Below, one piece after another: positions 13,348 to 25,400 of a stretch of DNA of 64,000 bases. The DNA comes from Lethocerus indicus. Lineage: Eukaryota; Arthropoda; Insecta; Hemiptera; Belostomatidae. The stretch is taken from the NCBI GenBank assembly GCA_019843655.1, contig JACDQD010000003.1, positions 12,836,925-12,900,924 on the forward strand, read 5' to 3'. Both the position numbers and the translations under genes were made by a program. Every line of letters starts with the position of its first letter. Positions within the stretch are counted from its first letter, which is position 1. The notes beneath the pieces are model-generated. The model was not told where the DNA came from. It worked only from the letters and a program-made list of their open reading frames with translations, and did no database searches.

Positions 13348-14457
13348 TTATATTTTAAAATCCACTGTTCGGATAATCCTAAACGGATTAAAGTGAAGTA
13401 ATTAAAAATCGTACTTATTTATAATAAAATGGTAGAATGTGATTTACGCGAATTTATATTGCCGCGGCATAGTGTACTTTAAGTTGTTTACGATCTAGTC
13501 GGAGCTAGTCGGTAATGAGATTTTTGCGAATTACCCCGACCATAAATAGCCGATAGGTTTGCGAGGCACATTCATCTTGCGTTCTCAACGAGACCGCTTG
13601 TAAACGGTGGACATTATTCATTGGGACGCTATCTAACCACTACCAGAACCTATCGTATTCGTGCCACGAGACAACGCGAAATCAAACGCCGAACGACAAC
13701 GCTATCCCGGCCGCCATCTAAGACAGTTTTAAGAATGCCAGCCGTTTTCCGTGTAACGTTCATGTTCGGAGAAATCAAGATAGCGTCACATGCATGCTTT
13801 TCCCCGCTGGCATATCGGCGGGTCTACGCTACTGGGCGGCAATACTTTGGAACGTACCCAACGGCTAATGAATAGAAAATGAGACTTATTTTTATTTTTC
13901 AAACAATAGATACTCGCTTGCTACAATGAGTGAATTATATAGTGCGCCCAGACAGTTAGAATATGCAGTGGAGATAATGAGAAAATGTCCTAAAAAATTG
14001 TTTATGGACGTAAAACAATCCATAAGTCGTTCAATTTGTAATTTTTACGGCATAAAGAAAACCCCTAGCGCTTTTCTGGGGAGGCCAGCGAATTTAGATT
14101 GCGATCAACCTCTCATCCCTGCAGTAAGAGTTGTTTGTACTCATCACGGCTGACATGTGTACGTCCTTCACCGTGTTATTATCAAAATTATATCGAATAT
14201 GGGCAAATGTGGAGGAAGAAGACAAATCCTTCGAGTGAAAAATATTAGCACCTTTTTTTTACTCCTGGTGGTTCAAAAAAGGAAATATCAAAATGCGCGA
14301 TCGTCAGTTTACATGTTTAAGTAATGATGACCGATACTCCAATATAAACTAATACATATTAAAATTAGATATTATATGAAAATTATGAATATTACATTTT
14401 GGTATCATAAACGAGCGGTATTAAGGTACCTTTTCTCTTACCAGTCGTATAATTTCA

Positions 14458-14623
14458 CCATAAATTTGATTTTTCGTTTTTAAATATTTCATCCATAAAT
14501 TCGTCCCCGATCTGTTGAATTTTGAATGGGACAGTAAACGGTCCGACCTCGCGTGTTGTGACACTCACTGTACTGGCGGTATCAGCAGTCGTTAAAAGTT
14601 TTTTTTCTCTCAACGCCATAAAT
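14458..14623 (+). promoter_or_regulatory. Cluster of three CCATAAAT words (possible posterior-Hox/Cdx-type sites)
   Basis: CCATAAAT occurs at 14458-14465, 14493-14500 and 14616-14623, all in the same orientation, with a further copy at 13540-13547. TTTATGG, its complement, is the known preferred core of Abd-B- and Caudal-class homeodomains. Three same-strand copies in 166 bp is more than expected by chance for an 8-mer, although the window is AT-rich. No gene is near enough to say what it might control. Confidence 0.25.
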
Positions 14624-16796
14624 CGCGGATTGGCGTGTCTTACTTTCAAAACGCCTCGGCTTCTTACTGTCTGTTTTTTTTGTAAATTCCCTGGTAAACG
14701 ACATGATTTACATGGGACATCCAGGGAGGGAGGGGCGCATTATAAATCGAGGGTGCCGAGTGGCTGCGGGACACTGAATTCAGGCAGCTGGAGCTATCGG
14801 CGCGCCCGCCTTTCTCTTCCACTTAGCGCTTAATTTATTTACGACGATTTTAATTCGAGATATCAATTGACTTTCGGCCGGGGCCCGGGAGACCGGCCTG
14901 AATTCTCAATTCAACAGGGAACATAGTGCTCAACTCTAAGCGACAATAGTTGGCCACTAGAGAACGCAGATTTTCTCCTGTTCTAGCCTTCCATGTCCCA
15001 GATAACAATAACATAACAATGAACTCCATTGTTCCTTGTTGTACTACTTGAAATGCAACTACATTAATGACCTATAATCGGATCTAATCAATAGCCATAG
15101 GCAAGTGGGTAGAAAACCGGATTACTTCATAATTAATGCAGAATCTAATAGTGCGACAGTTTGGTATTACATTATTGTTCTCAGTGTCCTAAAGAAAAAT
15201 ATATTGGAAAAAAGTTGGGACAGGAATATAAATGTCCATAATAAAAGCAAGGAATAGCTAGGTGTCGATTGGATTTTGCCCTCTTGGCCCGCCTCAAGTG
15301 TTTGATGAACTTAGTGAGGATCTTGCCGTATGTTTTAAGGTCGTTCGTCCTCGCTCCAAATATACTCCCGTATATTCTAGTATGCTGTTCCCATCATCCC
15401 AATTCCTATAAAACCCCTTTTTCTTCATACTTCAAAACAAGTTGTTCATTCTGCATCCTTTTCTTTCTTCTTCTATGTATTTTCCAGCCCAGCAGCCAAA
15501 TACAGGGAAGTAAACCTCTGAACTATCGCCTCTCTAGTCCGGCATTATGGGTATAGAGACTCGCGTTATATAGGGTGCTCAGTTAGCTATACGTTGAATT
15601 TAGTGTGTAGAGTGCCGTGTGTTTGGTCATGTTAGGGTAAATGTTGGTTCATTGGATTGGGTGCAGGTGTAACTGGTAGGAGAGAGATAGGGTCAGTCGG
15701 GTCGCCGTTTTACTCTCAGCTCGTGACGCCGTGATGAAGTTTAATCTATTGGGCCGGCTCTCATCAGTCATAAACCTATCTTGGGTCCTCATCTGGGCTT
15801 AATTAGTAGTGGGCGCGCCTCGCTTATCAGTCGTGAGCCGCTTATCACCCACAGCCACAGCTGCCCGGAACTGTATCCAGAGCGAGCCCCACTTAAGTCC
15901 CAGTCCCTCCCTTCCTCTATTGAACCTTGCCGTCCACACCGCCTTTCTCAGACGGTCAATGCCTAATGCCTGTAATTCTATGATGCATTTCTTCAGGATG
16001 ATATTACAATTCCTCCAAAGCGAGTTAGCGACTTAATTGAGTACCTCAGTGCACCTCACTGATATCAGAATCACTAATACGAGAAGTCATGGAAGAATGG
16101 CGAGAACATAAGTAATTGATATTTGTGTATATCACCAGTTAATTATAAATTTAGGAAAATTCGGTCCACCGCGGAGGCGAACAATCGGTGAAATTCCGCA
16201 TCACTCTACCGGCGTCATTGGGTACTCCATATCCTTAATGTACTCTCATTATTGAGAGCGGCGGCAATAAGCCACACTTCGGTCATTCTGGAGCGTCCTC
16301 TATTAAAAATATCAATTGATCGAAAAATGGAAAGCACTGACCCTGGTATATTTATTACATTATTATTAGAGTATTAGAGTATTATTATTACATTACTTAT
16401 CATAGTATTAGAGCTCATACTGTCCTAATTTGAAATTCAAATCATTAAATGTTAGTGGTCCAGTATTAACTTCAGGATTACATTTTTCACGTACCTACTG
16501 AAATTCACTGATCTCTTCTCCAGCGAGACCAAAATCCAATTTCGGATGAAACTATAAAACAGACAGGATATTATTTATATTCATAGTCCGCCATATAACG
16601 GTTTGCGGACGATATGAACGAATTGGAAAAGTACAACCGGTAAATCATCCGTTGAACAGGATATGTCGGGAAGATGAAGAAGTGGTCTCTCACCGGTTAA
16701 GCGGCGGTCCGTCGTGGGCGTCCCAGGAAGGCCACCAGCGGGATGAGTGATAATCCCATTCAATTGTAATCCCGAGTTCCGGACATTTGCATTCTT

Positions 16797-16860
16797 GTTA
16801 ACAACAATAAAAACAACAACCACAGCCGCAACAACAACGGCGGCGACGACGCTGAAGGCG
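16797..16860. repeat. Cryptic AAC/GGC trinucleotide repeat
   Basis: An interrupted run of AAC triplets passes into GGC/GAC triplets. On the plus strand one frame is open from 16770 to 16985 and reads as Asn-rich then Gly/Asp-rich (NNNKNNNHSRNNNGGDDAEG), a composition seen in disordered parts of insect regulatory proteins. On the minus strand the same repeat reads as a Val/Ala-rich stretch that imitates a membrane helix inside a 128-codon open frame (16581-16967). No flanking conserved domain or convincing splice acceptor was found, so it is annotated as low-complexity DNA, not as a gene. Confidence 0.6.
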
Positions 16861-19860
16861 GTGCGCGTTTCGAAATCCGCGCCGTCTCTCGGCAGTCCGG
16901 TCACGAACTGAAATCCATTCGGTCTCCGCTTTGTTACTTTTTGCGGCCGCACGCTCACGCACGTCACTCCCCGATTGTTCCCAATTAATTACCTGCGGAT
17001 CTCCCTCCGGGCGGAGGTAGCCTCGAACAAAGCACAGCGATTGTGGACATGAAGAAATTCGTTCAGAACATTCTTATATGTACAGGAGGCAAGAGTGACC
17101 GCGTGAATCATTTCCATTAAATAGTTCAATATCAATATTTTTTTCTTGCATTCCTTATAATAGAACAACAAAGAAATAAATTAGTTTAAATTAGAATTCA
17201 TAATTTGGAGACTTTCAAGCATATTCCTCACTAGGGCCTAGATCATTTTTCTGTAAATATTCGGGTAGTAAGAGCAGAAAGAACTCTGAGTTTTAGTGAG
17301 GTAAACCAAATCGGTTGTGGTTGGATAACGTATTCAGAGTTTTCATTCTCAACTAAACTACGGGGTATTTGTCTTGCAAATAATCACTATCTTTTAATAT
17401 TCAACGAAACACAATGACTGAGTTAAAACAACAGATTCCAATAGAATCGTTTACGACTGGACATAAATTTTAAATAAGTATTATCAACACACCTAATACT
17501 GAGAGTCTGAATATTGCTACATTTAACAATTAACATTAACATGAATACATTAAATAAAAGACGTTAATGTAATTTATCTACTCTGGGCGAAATTTCCCGA
17601 TCAAGCGATCAATTCGGTCTCGGCTATTCTGTTTTTGTGGGCGCTGTCACTTGGGGCCTGTTCCCAATTAATTAGCCGCTGCTCTCGGACCTACGCCAAT
17701 TACCCCTCGGCCCGATAAAGGAATCGTTTATTCATAATGAGAAGGCCCGTTGCAAATTTCTTTAAGTTAAACGCTAATGCAAACTTTCCGTCGTCGACAG
17801 TTTTCTTCTTCCGACCGTTTTTACCGGTTGATTGTGAAGGGAGGTGGGGAGAATGATTAGCAATTTATGTCTCACTAGCGATTGGACTTTCATTAAAAAC
17901 AGCGGATTTTTTCCCTTTCCGGTTCTTTTCACTTACTTATTTTAGAAACTATATATTAGCAATGAATTCTGCACTAGACATATACCGGAGTTTTTTAATT
18001 TTAGGCCCGGATCAGTTTTTCAATATTCGTTTTTTATTCATCTTAATTAATTAGTTCAATTATTGATTATTTTTCGTTGTCCTAGAGTTATACGGAGTTA
18101 AAAAATCTATGTAACGGGGTTAGGAAAACATATATTCTACGCTTTTACTAATAAAAATACAACGAAATATCGTATAATGTTAATAGAAAGTTAACGTTAC
18201 AAAAAAGGACGTTTAGGGTGAATCATTACAGATAATTTTACTGATTAAGTGTTAAAGCTCTTCAAATTCGTCGTTTCTTATTAATCACTCGCTTTTATTA
18301 TCTATCTAAATATCTCTAGTTTAATTATATATTACCTGAGTTTATAATTAAAAAATTATATCGATTTAATTTTACTTTTAAGCTCGAATAGCCCGACATT
18401 TTCCATAAGATGCACATTTTCCTTAAGTGCATTGAATGGCGTTATTGCTAATTGCCTATTGGTATTCAGATAATGGAACACTATATGAATGGCCGCGTGT
18501 TTTGCGAATACAAATTTTTCGACCCTCAAACCGATCATTAATTTAAACGAGTATATTTAAATACAACAGGGTAGGCTAATGACGAAATATAGGACAGGGG
18601 TCGTTAGCGGGATTTTTAGACTCTCCCCGGACGAGGGTCAGTGGGAGGGAGAGGAAACGTGGTGTCCATGCTTGGTCACAATTAGGCTCTGGCCGGTAAT
18701 GAAATCCCGACCAGTATGAATATGTATCAGAGACTAATTGGCGCCCGACCCGACAGATAGACAATCTCACCACTTGCATATTCAGAGTTTCGAGTGCCAC
18801 TGCTAGAGTGTGTCTCTCTCTACACGAGCTGAGCGCACCCCCGGGCTAAACGGGTTAACGAAGCGTCCTCAGAGATTGAGGAATTAGCGCCCGTTAATGG
18901 ACACTGGGTTGCCTACGAACTGAATTCGGCTTAAGAGGTCAACAATGAGAAGAGAAAACATATCCTCGAATATCACCCGCGAAGAAACCGCAGTATAGGG
19001 CTGTAATGGAATAAAGATCTATGGCTCTAACCTGTTATTCGAATAAAGTATTAATTCAGTTTGGAATGCTGAACTTTCTGCTTTGAAAATGTCACTTCGA
19101 TTTTCGGTAAGAAATTAGTTGGTGATAGAATCCTAACTAGATTTGAACTCCTCGAAGGTTCGAAGATGAATCGTTTCGGAACCTAAATACTCAATGAGGC
19201 TAACACTAGTTTGTTGGGCTAATAATAAAATTCCTCTCCCTTATTCCCTTTCTAATAATAAAAAATCGAAGCGAAACCCTATCGTCAATCGGTAATCGGA
19301 GTTAACCGTTATAGAAAAAAATAAATTGTCAATATATCTTGATCCGTTGTATATCGCAGGCCCTGAGCGCACATTAGAATAGACTACTGCGGACGGTTAG
19401 ATCTAGGAGGTTCCCTATAGCTGGCTATATAGCTAGATGGTTCTCTATAGATGGCTTCGGTCGCTCAGATTCTAATCCCTCGGGCTGTGTCCGGCACGAG
19501 CTTTGAGCCACCGATAAAGCTCCCCGGGCGTTCCGATATTGCCCCATTTCGGAAGGATGATATCGAGCGGATAGGCGGCTCCCTCCTTTAGATGCTGTAA
19601 AGAACGGAGATGGGACTGATTACCGGTCGGCTGAGAGAAGGAACACTCCGGGGTATTAATTTACACCTCGCCATCTTATAACCCGCCATTGATTGCTACG
19701 ATGTTACAACCCAAAGAGATGCCGACATTGATTCACAGTTTTATACCTGCATTACTATCGCAATGGAAATTGCGCCTATGGCTAAAAATCGTTGCATATT
19801 TATGTAATTTATACAATGGAGTGCAACATGGGTTCTCTACCACCTGCAACTTAGTGGATT

Positions 19861-19877
19861 GAGAGAGAGAGAGAGAG
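19861..19877. repeat. (GA)8 tract
   Basis: Pure GA dinucleotide run. Such tracts are simple repeats and, in insects, also potential GAGA-factor binding sites. Confidence 0.85.
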
Positions 19878-20810
19878 GAAGGATCTCACACACTCATCAG
19901 TTTTAAGATCCATTTTTACTCAGCTGTCTGGAAACAAACCTGCAGACAGGTAGGTGCACTCCATGGTTCTCTTGCGGGGGTTTTATGTTCATTAAATCCG
20001 TTCTGTTTGGCATGTTCCATGATTCCAAGCATGGCCACACATTAATCCTGATTTCTCAGGCTCTGGAAGCCACAAATGTAAAGGAGACGAGTTTTCAGTG
20101 CGATCATCTCAGAGAGGGCAACCCTGAGGTGTGCACCGATTTGTTTCCCATTTAAAATTATTTTTCCAATTATACCCCGCGTACCGGATATAACCGCCGA
20201 GTTCCAGTTTTGCTAGACTCGAGGAAAGTTTTCATGTAAACCGTAGTTTAACCCCATTAAATCCATCGGACGGTTATCGATTAGCGATCGGCATTAAGAG
20301 TGGCGTGTCGAAAGGCACGGTTGCGTATCTCAATCGACATCTGTTCGGGAACGGTTTTCCTCGGCAATTGGCGCGGTAATGAGGAGGCCGTCGACCCAAA
20401 GAAGCGATTGGACAGGATTTATGCGGTTTCCACGAGGACTTCATCATTAGCCGTCGTAAATTAACGGTGGCACCGGTGTGAGGGGGCGAGGATTAGGGAA
20501 GAACCCGTTTCACCCTCGGCTGGGAGTCCGATGGGCCGTGTGCTGGGCTTACCATCGCCCGGCCATTAAGTGCGGCGTAATTATCGGTGTTCGGAGCGGG
20601 TCCGTGACCACAGGGGGAAAGCGCTGGGCTCTCATATACACCGGCACATTACGTCAGTGTGCAAGATTTAACCTCCGGCGACCGATAAACGACAAACATT
20701 GAAAAATAGGACACCGTCTTCCGGAATTTCAGAATCGTCAAATGGTACTGGTCAAACCGTGCCAACTGAGATTACTTCCACGCGATCTTAACGGAAGCCA
20801 GTTAGTGACG

Positions 20811-20826
20811 AGTTAGTGCACTAACT
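20811..20826. repeat. Perfect 16-bp palindrome
   Basis: AGTTAGTGCACTAACT is identical to its reverse complement, with a GTGCAC centre. GTTAGTGA at 20801 repeats most of a half-site just upstream. It could be a dimer-binding site or chance. Confidence 0.5.
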
Positions 20827-22404
20827 TTCATCTAACTGCACGATATTTGAATTCGAAACACTGTCGGAATATCGAGGTGTCGAACGCTTCGGAACCGGTT
20901 CCTGTTCGTATTATTCGGTCTAACGATTTTTAATTATAATTTCGACTTTTTTCCTCCCTCTCGGCTAAAAAGTTCTTGTTCTCCTTCCACCCGCGAATCT
21001 ATAGTTGCATCAGCCTTCGGTCAGTTAGTAGCAGTGAGTCCGCCCGGTTGCCTATACGTTGCGCCGTAAACGATTAGCTCGGCTTCCCATCAGGTTACGG
21101 CGTCCATTTCCCCCGACTTTCTTTTTACCGATTGAATTACGCGATTTATTAACGGCCAATCCTGTGTTATCTCGTATCGGAGTCCTTCAATTTCGTAGGT
21201 AATATTACAATTAGCATAATACCATATAGTATTTTAGTACCAATTTATGCCTTTTACATACTAAGAACTATAAATCGAAACATTTCTCGTATTTAAAAAA
21301 AGATGTAAATAAGTAAGTAACAGGATATCTTCGGTCATGAAAAATAATTACATATAGAAAAATAGTGTTAAATATGCCCATAAGAAGGGTATAAAATACA
21401 TTTTAAGGAAGAAACAAATCATAACTATTTACGTTTATGTAATAAGTGAAAATTGTATAAAATTCTATATAATTTCGAACGATTTATATTCTGCAATTTG
21501 CAAGGTTTAGCAGGATGTTTAATAAATTTAAAATTACCCGTACTGGCGTATGGACGCAGCGACCTCAGGGCCCCGGTACATATGAACTGCACCGTACGCA
21601 CAGGATAATTACTCTACAACACATAGCACTAAACATCATCCTTTACAATTAAGAAATTGTTATCCGACACTAAAATGACTGGATTCGGACAGCCTAGTAA
21701 CAGCGAACAGAATGGAACGAATCAGAAATAACAATCTGTCCCAGTTGTTCGTGAGAGCCAGAGAGGTTCACGACCGGCCGGATATTCAATTATTTTTTCC
21801 ATCGAAAATTCGGCAATGGGACAGGTGTCGGCTATCGGCGGCGATTGGCCGGAGAACGTGCCAATGGGCGGGCAACAAATCAATACGCGACGATAATTGG
21901 CCCACACTGGGAACGGGCAATTTGAATTGGGACGTGACCCCCAGACGGGACGGCAGGCAGTCCAACACTCAGTGATATAAATCACTGGCTCCCATGTGAC
22001 GCAACGCCAAAATCAATCCTCCCCGCCAATAATATTTCCCAAGCCGGTTAGTGATAAAATGAAATTCATATATACGGTTGTCCGCCATTGGCAACGCGAC
22101 GGTTTTTGATTTATTCTGCGACAGTTCGGTCGGTAACACGCCACTCGGGCAAAATTGATATACTGAACTTAATGAGAAAATGTTAATATTCGTCGTGGAC
22201 CGGCGAAATGACTTTCTCTACCGGTAAACTTTGTTCCTTTCGTGTGGACTATATTGCACTACAGACGTGGTGAAAGCCTTTCAACGAAGTGGCATATTTC
22301 AACTGGAAGTATTTCTGTATGGAAATCAAATCGGTGATTCAAAAACTACAGGAGAAATTGAGCAACGAAAAAGAACACGGTAGTACAGTATTACATTAGT
22401 ATTA

Positions 22405-22420
22405 GAGGAGAGAGAGAGAG
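22405..22420. repeat. GA-rich simple repeat
   Basis: A GA dinucleotide run with one interruption (GAG before GAGAGAGAGAGAG). It is a simple repeat and a possible GAGA-factor site. Confidence 0.75.
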
Positions 22421-25400
22421 TCAAATCATATTCTATTTAAATAATATTATTTTAAAATATGGACAATTTATGTATAAATACATAAATTTCGGCGGGCTAG
22501 AAATTTTGTAATTGAACAATTCTAAAAGGTACAAGTTTACTGTCCGCTCTCCTTTAAATCGCGACTGGTGGCAATGCGTTGCGTTAATAACGTATTGTTG
22601 TCCGCAGACCTTATGCAAATGTCGGCCCATTATTTTACCGCTTCTGACTTGTAAATTAAGAGCGGGCCCATTGTACCGTTGTGCACTTGGCAGGATGGCA
22701 AGTGGCGGCCTTTATCCTCCTATTGGCCTATTGGAATGCGCCGGGGTATTGGATGTTGCCGATGAGAATAATACAGCCGGTGGCCAATTCCGGAACTATG
22801 GACCGCCCAAAGTGCCTCCGAGACCCAACGCACCGTACACCGTACTACACTGAGCCGGTTTGGAAAAACAGCCTGATAGATATCACTTATAAGATGAAAT
22901 ATGGCAACAACAGACGCAGCCTTCAACAGTTAGCTTTCGTACGAAATTGCTCTTGGCACTCTGAAACAACTTACAGAAATCTTTACTAGTATAACAAAAT
23001 CTTCAAAAACTGAGGTATGCAGTTACTAACTGAATAGGCTTTTATGATAATTATCTTATCAGAAAAAAAATCATTCTTTAATTATAAAACAGATAGATCA
23101 TAAGAACATTTGATTTATCATGGTAATAAGCAAACATTTATGGCATTTCTTGCTGTGAAATACCGAATACGGATGGACATTTATTCACATCAATATCATT
23201 CATCGTATTCTATCTTGGTGGTGGATAGCATTTTCTTTCAATTGCAAATTTAAACCGATTAAATGCAGGGACCTAACGAACTCCCGTATGTTTGCTAAAA
23301 TTCATTTCTGTAGTTTGAAAGTTTAGTTATGAGGCGGCCGCTCTCAAGTACATGCCGCGAGATGCCCATGCGTACATAATGCGAGTAGGTTCTGGGAAAA
23401 GGAGTAATTGAAGGGTTTCCGAAGTCACCGGTGATCGAACTTTGGTATAGCGCATCTTCGACGGCGTTAAATTTCCTTAATTTAAAAATTTCGAAACTAC
23501 GAGCCTTTCGAAGATTATGCTTGCATAATAGGAATGCAGTTAACTTTCATCCGACACACTTTATTTCATTCTCAGTTGATCCTTTGTGTACGGCTGGGTG
23601 GAATTTCGTTTTCGGCTTTAATAACGATTGGTATTATCGGAATGCGATGTAAGGTGAACGAAATATAATAATCTATTGCGCAAGAGCATGGTTGCACATG
23701 TCGAATTGTAATTGACAGCCTTATCTGTTGTTTAATATAAGAAAGACAGCTCCCTCCTTCCCAGCGGACATTCGGTGAGCTTTCAGCCATCGTAAGAAAT
23801 CAAATTCGTTTTGTAATTTATATTGGAGTTTACGTTTGAATACCGTGGGCGTCCGTCCGAGGTCTCTGACCCAATACAAGATACAGTGGAGATAGCGATC
23901 TGAAATTAAAAGTTCCGGAGATCTTAGTTGCCGAATGTGAATTTTAAATTCTGGCCCACCTGTGATGGAGTTATAAAGGGGCGCGGTTCGATCGCCCCCG
24001 GGTAATCGGCTAGCTGATTTATAGTCTCTACACCACCACCCAAACCAGCACTCACCATGTTCCTGCTCTCCAATTGTATTCATTTACAAATAAAACGAAA
24101 CAATTAGTCCCACTCGTCGACACGTGCTTCTCTGCCGAATCAACGGGTCGCGAACGGGAGATGAATAATTTTGGAGCGGATTGTTGAAATGCTCATTAGT
24201 GATTATTATTATATAATAATTTCGGGTTTGAATTAGGCGTTTTTGGTTCACAGTTAGAACGGTATCACCTCCACTGTCGCTAACGATAAGTTATTGACGT
24301 AGGCATGATGAATGCATAGTTAATTTTATGCATTTCGTTTTCCACGTGATGTTCTCGGGTCTATTATTGTGGTTGGCACTTTATATTATATAAAACTGTG
24401 AACCGCTTACTTATTTTCCTATTGCTCTGATAAAAATTAAAGATAATTGCCCAGCAACTTATAAAACGTGTATTTCTAACAATACCAATCATACAGCTAA
24501 ATGTATGACTTTTATTGTTCAGTTCCCTTTTTTTATAGGACGAATCCCACTTCGGTTTCGGGTTGTATTGATCTACATAAGACATAAAACGATTAGGTTA
24601 TCAATACTTTTTTCAACACCAGTTTTCTCGGAGAAAAGAGTGTTTCATTAACCCCAGGACCGGTTCGCAGGTAGGAAAAAATGCCAGAATCGAGTACTAA
24701 AAACTCGATGACCAATTATATTGGTTTCGATAGGCCCTTAAATCCTACAGATTGAATATTACCTCAGGGCAGTAATATAACCGGATTTGTGTTGTACGCT
24801 TTTTTCGGAAGTTAATGATGGTCGTAAATCTCGTTCCTGATAATTTACACGCTTCGAATTTTATGGCTTTCCTTCAGACTTCTGGGATTTGTCATAGCCG
24901 TAAAAATGATTAATATCTATTCAATTTCGGAATTTGACGTTTTAGTGTATTCTGTTAGCATCAGATAAAGGACACCCTCCCATCCCGTTATCACCGCCAG
25001 CCTCCTCCAGGATAGAAACAAATGTGGGACCCGTTCTCGAACATCGACTAAATCGTTCAAATTGCATTATTTTATATTATGGAAGTAATAACACAATCCA
25101 TTGTGTTGCGTATTTTTTTCCGTAACTTCGATCCGAATATTTTAACGGGTATAGATCCGTTTTAATTTTGATACGTCTGCTATCTCCTTTCTTATGAATT
25201 TAATTTTCTGGACGTACCGAATACATTTCAGAGGGGAGACAGATTAGAGAGCAATAAAAGAAGTTTAAAACACAGATAGGTAAAATTCCATAACATTCTA
25301 TGATCTATGAGGTAAATATCTAGGTTAAGGACAAGTCAATTAAAGTCGCATATAAATCAACGCACACGCAATTTCTCTGTCCTGTTTTTGATTCTTGTCA

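Larger units (their letters stand above)
13348..19860. other. Non-coding DNA with scattered motif clusters and low-complexity tracts
   Basis: No exon could be supported. Contents include three CCATAAAT words at 14458-14623, a pyrimidine-rich stretch about 15405-15480, a cryptic triplet repeat at 16797-16860, three TATTAGAG words at 16364-16413, and an imperfect 30-bp direct repeat (GGTTCCCTATAG at 19409, GGTTCTCTATAG at 19439). GC-richer patches near 13600-13870, 14500-15000, 15680-15960, 16590-17000, 17580-17760 and 18600-18900 carry unremarkable open frames on both strands. In 17581-17760 I counted 49 C, 41 G and 13 CpG, so CpG is not depleted there. Confidence 0.65.

Noticed and set aside
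16581..16967. 128-codon minus-strand frame with an apparent Val/Ala transmembrane helix
   Set aside because: The helix is the reverse reading of the AAC/GGC triplet repeat, and no signal peptide, domain or splice site supports a gene.
21712..21985. Overlapping 87-codon open frames on both strands
   Set aside because: Simultaneous openness on both strands is a composition effect; neither product resembles a known family.
23979..23999. GGTTCGATCGCCCC, a B-box-like word
   Set aside because: The loop and stem sizes do not fit a tRNA T-arm and no A box lies upstream.
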